DNA of 59,528 nucleotides. It comes from an uncultured Actinomycetes bacterium. GTDB taxonomy: Bacteria > Actinomycetota > Acidimicrobiia > Acidimicrobiales > Ilumatobacteraceae. The notes beneath the pieces were generated by a model. The model had not been told where the DNA came from. It saw nothing but the letters and a program-made list of their open reading frames with translations, and did no database searches. A program made the position numbers and the translations under genes. Shown piece after piece: positions 6,438-15,400 of this stretch (position 1 is the first letter of the stretch; each line of letters opens with the position of its first letter). Location: contig CAIQJP010000055.1 in the NCBI GenBank assembly GCA_903872155.1, forward strand, positions 1 to 59,528. The letters are read 5' to 3'.

Positions 6438-9400
6438 ATGAACGAGATGGTGCAGGTCGAATCTGAACGTTCGCGAACAACGAGGCTCGGTTCAGTCGTG
6501 CGACATCTGGCGGCCGCATTGGTCGGAGTTCTTCTCATTCCGGTGACCGGAGTTGCGCTGTTGCAGATTCAGGTTTTGCCGGCTGCGGCAGTTGGGCCCG
6601 GAAGCCTCGTAGTGACGTCGGATAACAACACTTACTCGCCTTGCGGCGGGGCTAACAACTTGGTCGATATCACTTTGCCTGCAGCGTCAGCGATAGGTGC
6701 CAGTAGTCCCTACACCATTGAGGCTTGGGTAAAAATCGATTCGTCTACTAACACTGTTGCCGATCTGCCTTGTGGGCAAATTGCACTGGCGAACAGCAGG
6801 TTCGGAACTTCTAACGTTTGGAATCAACGATCCGGAAGAGTCGCCAGCGGTGGTTCGTATTACTTGAGGCAAGACGGAAACGTACTTGCCCGATGCGACG
6901 GAAGCGATCTCGCCAGCACTTGCCCGAAAGTTGAAATACCCGTTGGGTCGTGGACTCATGTTGTAATGCAAAAATCTGTAGTTGGAAATGTGGCGCGTTT
7001 TACCATTTTTGCGAACGGTCAGATCGTCGTCTCAAGAATTGCTTCGCTTACTGGCACAGGCGACCTTCGGTACATGATGCTTGGAGGCTTTGGAAACAAC
7101 AAAAACACCTCCAAAGTTTCGTACGGCCAGATGCGAGTGTCCTCTGGTGCTCTTTACCCAACCGATGGTTCCTCAACCTTTGCGCCGCAGTACGACTTTT
7201 CTACGACTGCTTCCGGCGGAACCGTACTAGCCCTATTTAAACCTCAAGATAATTCGACGACTGCGAACCTTGTTGACCTCACCGGTAACGGCAGCGTGCT
7301 TGGAAGTTATGTTGCTGCGTCAAAAGTAACTGCCTCCTCAGATTATGCAGCACCACCGCCACCTGCCTTCTCGTACGTATCTGCATCGGTGACGACGACT
7401 ACCGGAGTCGCAATCACAACAAACAACATTCTTTCAACTGGCGGTGACATCAATAGCTTCTCGGTGAATCCTGCGTTACCAAACGGACTCAATCTCAACA
7501 CCACGACGGGAAGTATCTCGGGAATCCCAACGGTGTTCTCGCCAACAGGTAGTTACACGGTCACCGGCACGCAAAATAGTTCTGGCCTTACGACGACGGC
7601 TTCGGTGTCGATCACTGTCAACAAACCAACAACGTCTGTTTCGATAACTTTGGCCAACGGTACGGTGCAAGTTGGTGTCGACAACACCATCAATGCGGTG
7701 GCATCGGTTGCGGGAACAGTTTCATTTCAAACAGACCTGGGAACAATTCCAGGATGCTCGGCAATTGCTACAACTTTAGTGGCGCCCTTTACTGCTAGTT
7801 GTTCGTGGAGTCCGACCACAATTTACTACACCATGAACGCGACGTTGACCCCTACTTCAAGTGACTTGGCGCAGTCGACATCAACGCCGTCACTCACGAA
7901 TATTCGTGGCAGCCTGTCACTGACTTCGACAGGAAGGCATGTATACCCCGACGGTTCAGGAAGTCTTGATACCAATAACTCATTGCTTTTCAGTTTCCCT
8001 TCTGGCGGAGGTGTCGACACCAGCAAGTCATTCACCATTGAAACCTGGGTGAAAGTTGCAAATTCCACCTTAAATATGAAAATGAGTGCGGGGTATGGCA
8101 ACAGTTTTTACAGCGATCGTGGAGAAGGATTCTTTATTGATAACAACGGAACCCGTGTTGTCCCCTTTGTCGCCACTGGCTTCATGGGATACAACAACAT
8201 AAATGCGATTCCGGCAAATTCGTCTTGGCAAAATGTGGTCTATCAACGAACTATTGATCCGGTCAATCAGAGTAATTCTTTCGACTCAATTTTTGTCAAT
8301 GGGCAACTCGTGCACCAAAACGGTAATGGTTTGGCGTTGAACGGTAGCAAAGCTAGTTTCGTCAAAATTGGTCCATTTGTCGGAGTCACGCAAATTGGTC
8401 CGACTCAGGTACTCGGCAATAGGGCACCATACCCAACGACGGGATTTGCTCCCTCAACTACCTATTCGTTTGGTGCCAACACCTTGGCGCTGTTTCAGCC
8501 AAGTTCAACCGCTTGTGGCTCGTCGGTGATATCACCCTCAACAGTGACCGTGAGTTATCAAACAAACACCTTTTCTTGTTCGACCGATTATCCCATCGCC
8601 TCGCCTGCGGTGGCCGCTGTTGCGTCGAGTAGTGGTCCGGCAGCGGGTGGAAACAACGTTGTCATCACTGGAACAAACTTTGTTGGCTTAACTGGTGTGT
8701 CTTTCGGATCAACTGCGCTGAGTGTGGCGGATTTTGCTGTCAACACTTTTGGAACCGAAATCACAGCGAAAGTGCCAAGCGGAACCGCCGGAACTGTTGA
8801 TGTCAGAGTAACAACGTCCGTCGGAACGTCTTCGGTTGTTGCAGCTAGTAAGTACTCGTATTTGCCACCTCCAACTATCACCGGGGTGACTCCCTCGGCA
8901 GGCTCAATTAATGGAGGCAGTTCGGTCGTCATTGCCGGCACCAACTTTACGAGTGCAAGCACAGTCAAATTCGGTTCTGTAGATGCAACGACCTTCACCG
9001 TGAATAGTTCGACGCAAATCACTGCAACCTCGCCTGCTGGCGCGGCAGGAGTGGTTGACATTAAGGTCACCGCACCGGGGGGAACTTCAGCCACTGTTGT
9101 GGCAGATCAGTTCACCTACACATCGAATGTGACTGTTGGCGGGGTGAGTCCTTCCACGGGTTCAACCAGCGGCGGCACCCAAGTCACCATCACCGGAACC
9201 AACTTTTCAGGCGTGACTGCGGTGAAGTTTGGTGCAACTAATGCCGCCAATTATACGGTTGATTCATCAACGCAAATCACCGCGACATCTCCCGCAGGTA
9301 CGGGGACGGTCAATATTACGGTTGTTGCAACTGGGGGAACGTCGGCGACATCTGCGGCAAATCAATTTGTCTACACCGCGAGCGTCACAATTACAGGCAT

Positions 9401-12400
9401 CAGTACATCGACAGGTCCGACGAGTGGTGGCACTTCGGTTGTCATTACCGGAACGAACTTCACTGGTGCGACGGCAGTTAAATTCGGCGCAACAAATGTC
9501 TCGAGTTACACCGTTATCAGTCAGACTCAAATCTCCGCCGTTTCGCCGTCTGCAGTGGCCGGGGCCGTGTATGTAACCGTGACAAACGGTACGACATCAG
9601 CAAACGTTGCCGCCGCCCAGTTCACCTATTTTGCGTTGCCCACTGTGACGAGTCTTGGAACCTCTATTGGTTTAGCAAGCGGTGGTACTTCGGTCGTTGT
9701 TAACGGGGCCAACTTCACGGCGGCATCGACAGTTGCTTTCGGGGCAGTGAGTGCTTCGAGCGTGACGTTCAATAGTGCGACCCAACTCACCGTGGTTTCT
9801 CCTTCAGGGGTCGCGGGAACGGTCGACATTACTGTCACGACACTTGGTGGAACGTCGTCAATTTCTTCAGCAGACCAATTCACCTATTACGAAGTACCGA
9901 CCGTCGCGAGTATTGATCCAACGTCGGGGCCAACTAGCGGAAGCACCACTGTTGAAATTACTGGTACCAATTTCTTGAGCGTTTCTGCAGTCAAATTTGG
10001 GGCTAACAATGCGACGAGTTTCACGATTGTGAGCTCAACTCGTATCACTGCAGTGTCACCCGCTGGTGCCGCTGGAAATGTTGATGTCAGAGTGGTTAAT
10101 CCTGTTGCGACTTCGGCTATCGCGTTATATGGCCGATTCACATATCTAGCCGCGCCCACCATCATTTCAATTTCTCCTAATACCGGAATGATCACTGGCG
10201 GAACTGCCGTCACGATTACCGGTACCGACTTGAGCAATCTGCTGACAACCGGCGGGGTGATGTTCGGGTCTATCCAAGCGCAAAGTGTTCGACTCATTGA
10301 CCCGACGCGTATCGAAGCTAAATCTCCAGCAACAACAGTTTTGGGTGACGTCCACATCACCTTGACTAACGCGAGTGGAACCTCGGCTCAAACTGCAGCA
10401 AGTGTTTTCACATATACAAAATCAACTGATGCAACTCTTTCTGCACTAGCGCTCTCTGTGGGGACACTTTCTCCCTCATTTGCTGCAGGCACAAACTCGT
10501 ACACCATCTCTGATGCGAAGGACGGTTTGACTGTCACGCCGACAGTGAATCAAGTCAATGCAACGGTTGAAGTGAAGGTGGGCAGTGGTTCATTTGCCGC
10601 GGTGACATCTGGATCAGCATCATCACCATTGCCGTTGGTAATTGGGGCAAACACAATCACGGTCAAGGTGACCGCACACGATGGTACGACAACAAATAGT
10701 TACACGATCGTCGCGACTCGATTTTCAAATGTCGCGACGTTGAGTGGTGCTTCGGTCAAGGGTCAGGTCGCGACGGTTGGAACTGCGAGTGAGACTCTGG
10801 GTTCGGAGACGCCCGGGTTGATAGTTTTGACGACGGCGCAGGCGATTGGTTCTGTGGCGACAACGTTTACAACTACTAATGGCGCGGCAACAATTACCAA
10901 GATCGTAAAGTTCCCTTCGGGGACGACTGTCAATTTGTCGGGTTATGCATCGGCAAATGGTCAAGCTAACGGGGCGACTACGACTCTGATTGATGGCGAC
11001 TTCTTCGTGATCAAGGTGACAGCCGCTGATGGCACGGTGAATTATTCGCGGGTGAATGTCACGGTGAATTCGAACATTGCGACGTTGAGTGGGGCGTCGG
11101 TCAAGGGGCAGGCCGCGACGGTTGGAACTGCGAGTGCCACGTTGGGTTCGGAAACAGCCGGGACGATGACGTTGACGACCGCTCAAGCGACTGGTTCGGC
11201 AGCGACGACATTCACCGCAACAAACAGTGGTGCGACGATCACCAAGATCGCCAAGTTTTCATGGTTAATACCAGAGAACGCATCAAACTTTGCCGCTGCT
11301 CAGTCGTTTGTCAATGGTGCGGGAACGCAGTTGAGCAATGGTGACTACTTTGTCATTCAGGTGACGGCTGCTGACGGTACGGTCAATTACTCGCGTGTCA
11401 ATGTGACAGTGAATTCGAATATTGCGACGTTGAGTGGTGCTTCGGTCAAGGGTCTGGCCGCGACGGTTGGGACTGCGAGTGAGACTCTGGGTTCTGAGAC
11501 TGCTGGGTCGATTGTTTTGACGACGGCTCAGGCGATTGGGTCTGTGGCGACAACGTTTACAAAAACGAGTAGCAGTGCGACGATCACCAAGATCGCTAAG
11601 TTCCCTTCGGGAACACCTGAAACTCAATCTAATTTTGCGGCCGCTCAATCGTTCACCAATAGTTCATCCGCAACGATGAGCGATGGAGATTATTTCATTA
11701 TTCAAGTCACTGCTGCCGACGGAATTGAGAACTTCACTCGTATCAATGTGACAGTGAATTCAAACATTGCGACGTTGAGTGGGGCGGTGGTGAAAGGCCA
11801 GGCTGCGCCGGTTGGAACTGCGAGTGAGACTCTTGGTTCTGAGACGCCCGGGTCGATAGTTTTGACGACGGCTCAGGCGATTGGGTCTGTGGCGACAACG
11901 TTTACAAAAACGAGTAGTAGTGCGACGATCACCAAGATCGTGAAGTTCACTTCAGGAACTTTAGAGAACGCATCAAACTTCGCCGCTGCTCAGTCGCTTA
12001 CTAATGGTTCGGTGACATCGGTTGTTGATGGCGATTTCTTTGTGGTCAAGGTGACGGCTGCTGACGGTACGGTCAATTACTCGCGTGTCAATGTGACGGT
12101 GAATTCGAATATTGCGACGTTGAGTGGTGCTTCGGTCAAGGGTCTGGCCGCGACGGTTGGGACTGCGAGTGAGACTCTGGGTTCTGAGACGCCCGGGTCG
12201 ATTATTTTGACGACGGCGCAAGGGACCGGTTCAGCAATAACGACGTTCACGAAGTCGGATAGTGGTTCAACGATCACCAAGATCGCCAAGTTCCCAGCAT
12301 TAACACCAGAGAACGCATCAAACTTCGCCGCTGCTCAGTCGTTTGTCAATGGTGCGGGAACGCAGTTGAGCAATGGTGACTATTTCATTATTCAAGTCAC

Positions 12401-15400
12401 TGCTGCCGACGGAATTGAGAACTTCACTCGCATCAATGTGACAGTCAATTCAGATGTGGCTACGTTGAGTGGCGCGTCGGTCGAGGGTCAGGCCGCGACG
12501 GTTGGAACCGCGAGTGCCACGTTGGGCTCGGAGACTGCTGGGTCGATGACGTTGACGACTGCTCAGGCGACTGGTTCGGCAGCGACCACGTTCACGGCAA
12601 CTGATAGTGGTGCGACAATCACCAAGATCGCCAAGTTCCCAGCATTAACACCAGAGAACGCATCAAACTTTGCCGCTGCTCAGTCGCTTACCAATGGCGG
12701 GACAACATCAATCGGCAATGGTGACTACTTTGTCATTCAGGTGACGGCTGCTGATGGCACGGTGAATTACACGCGTGTTGATGTGACGGTGAATTCAAAT
12801 ATTGTGAGTGTTGCGACTTTCGACTTAGGTACAACTCCAACTTTCTCCGCGACGGTCAACAACAGTCAAAGAACAGTCCAACTTGTTGTTACTCAAGGAA
12901 CATCGCGAGTGGCCTTGGTTCCTGTTTTTTCCTTAGCCAATGGGGCCACTGCAACAGTGAATGGGGCGAGCCAACTCTCGGGTCAAACAAGTAACAACTT
13001 TGCGACCCCGGTGACGTATGTGGTTACTTCACAAGACGGGACGACCAGCCAAAATTACGTTGTGACAGTCAGCTTTGCGACAAGTCCTACGGCCCCACAA
13101 AATTTGACGGCCACAGGACAGCAATCTGGTGCCAACTTAAGTTGGACTGCGCCACTGTCGAGTGGCGGTGCTCCTATCACTGGCTACGTCGTACAGCAAT
13201 CAACTGACTCAACTAATTGGTCCAATGCTGGAATCACAAATCAAAGCACGACCTCTTATTCAGTTACTGGCCTTTTGAACGGCACGACTTACTTCTTCCG
13301 AGTGAGAGCAACCAACGATTCGGGTGATTTGAACTATAACTATGTGACTTCACTCGGTGCTCAAACATATTTTTATGTTGAGTGTTCATCGGGTGGCAGT
13401 TTTTATGTGACTAGTTCGACGATTCCTTCTCGGGCAGGAATGGGATGTACTGGTATAGCAACAATTCCACAAGGAATTACTGGAGTCCTCATTAATGCAT
13501 TTGCTCCTGGCAGCGCAGCGTCGCAGACCAACAGGGGCCTGACGGGCCTAGTTTTCCCCCCAAGTGGATTCGCTCAAATTGATCAAGGTGGATTTAGAAA
13601 CCTGGGACTGACGTCGATCACAATTCCGGCGTCTGTGACCATGGTGGGATTATCAGCATTTGAAAACAACCCGCTGACCTCTGTCACCGTCACTGGAGCA
13701 AGCGGGGGTGCATCCACATTCTTGAGCCAAGGAGCTTTTAATAACCAAAATGCTTTGTTTGGGCTTACAACGGCGGTTGCGCTAACTCTTGGAAGTGGAA
13801 AAATTGAAATCGGCCACAACTTTGGAGCGAACACAACCTTTTCGTCTATTGATTTTGGAACAGGTATTGCGGAAATCGGCGAAAGAGCTTTCTATCAAAA
13901 TGGGATTGCCAATGGGTGGGTTCCAATATTTCCACCCACGATCAAAACCATTGGATCAGGCGCATTCGGCAATAGCCCAAATTTGAAAACAATTAGATTC
14001 GGGTCAAGTACCTCATCTTCAATTACCGCAATTAGCGATACGGCATTTGAAACAACGGTAACAAGCGTTCAATACTGTGCAGGTAGCGGAACCGTATTGA
14101 GTAGTTTCCTCACTCGACGCTTGCCTAATGCAGTGATTTGGTGTGCAACTGATACGCCTAATTCTCCAACGAACCTTGGAGCGGTAGCAGATTCGGGCCA
14201 AGTGTCTTTAAGTTGGAGTAGGGGAGTGTTGCGCAATGAAGCACCCACATCAGACTTTTTGATTCAGTATTCGTCAAATGGTGGCAGCACCTGGACCACA
14301 TTTAGTCACGCCGTTTCTACGGCGAATTCAATAACGGTGACTGGTTTATCTAACGGAACTAATTACCTCTTCCAAGTTTCTGCAGTCAATCTTTTCGGTG
14401 CCAGTTCACCCTCGCTGACCGTTGCGGCCACACCTCTTGGCCTTTCCTACACACCTATTTTCGGCGCATCAACTTCAACAGTTGATGGATTCACCGTCAA
14501 CGTCACAAACTTCGACAGCACTTTCGTTTTTGACTCGCCAACAATCACCTCTGGTTCGGGAATCGTCACCATAGGCGCCCCAACAAGTGGACGTTTGCCG
14601 ATCACTGTTTCTGGAATGGCGCCGGGTACTTCATCAACATTTTCATTGCGATCTTCAAAGCAGAGTTTTTCAGACGGTTTTGGTTATGCCTCGGGCAGTG
14701 CCCTGCAGGCTGCATTGATTCCTGCTTTCACGAATGTCGTGACATCTACTGGTGGTCTGACGGCAGCAATTTCAAATTATGATCAGAGTTATCAATGGGC
14801 TGTTACAGCTTTACCGGGCAATGCAGCTATCAACGCAAATGGGTTAATCAGTGTTACTGGAGTGAACCCCCAAACTTTGGTCACTGTGAGAGTTGATACG
14901 TCTCGTGAGGGTTACGCATCGGGTTTTAACTCAACCACCGCAACAACTTTGCAGCTGCTCAAAGTTTCTTACGACGGAAACGGAGCGACAGGTGGGTCAG
15001 CCCCAACTGACTCTTTGCAGTACGCCTCAAATGGATTTGCAAATGTCTTGGGCAATCAGGGCCAAGGCGCGTTGACCTTGAACGGAAACTCTTTTGCGGG
15101 TTGGACAATCAACCAAAACGGGACAGGTCGGGTGTATCAACCTGCCGAGTCACTTCAATTGGCATCAAGCAGCGTGAAGTTGTACGCCAAGTGGTCGCTC
15201 ATCCCGTACACGGTGACGTATCAGTTGAACGGCGCAACTCGTGGTTCGGCGCCGACCGATACTGCGACTTATACGATCGGAGAGCGTGCTCCGATTAAGG
15301 CCGGAAGTTTTGGACGCACTGGGTACAGCTTTGCTGGATGGACTGATAATTCGGCTGGTACGGGAGTTCTTTACAACTCTGGAGCTGAATACATCGTTGC

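Noticed and set aside
10734-12803. Regular tandem repeats as a possible CRISPR-like array
   Set aside because: Units are 345 bp, contiguous, without spacers and in frame within one protein.
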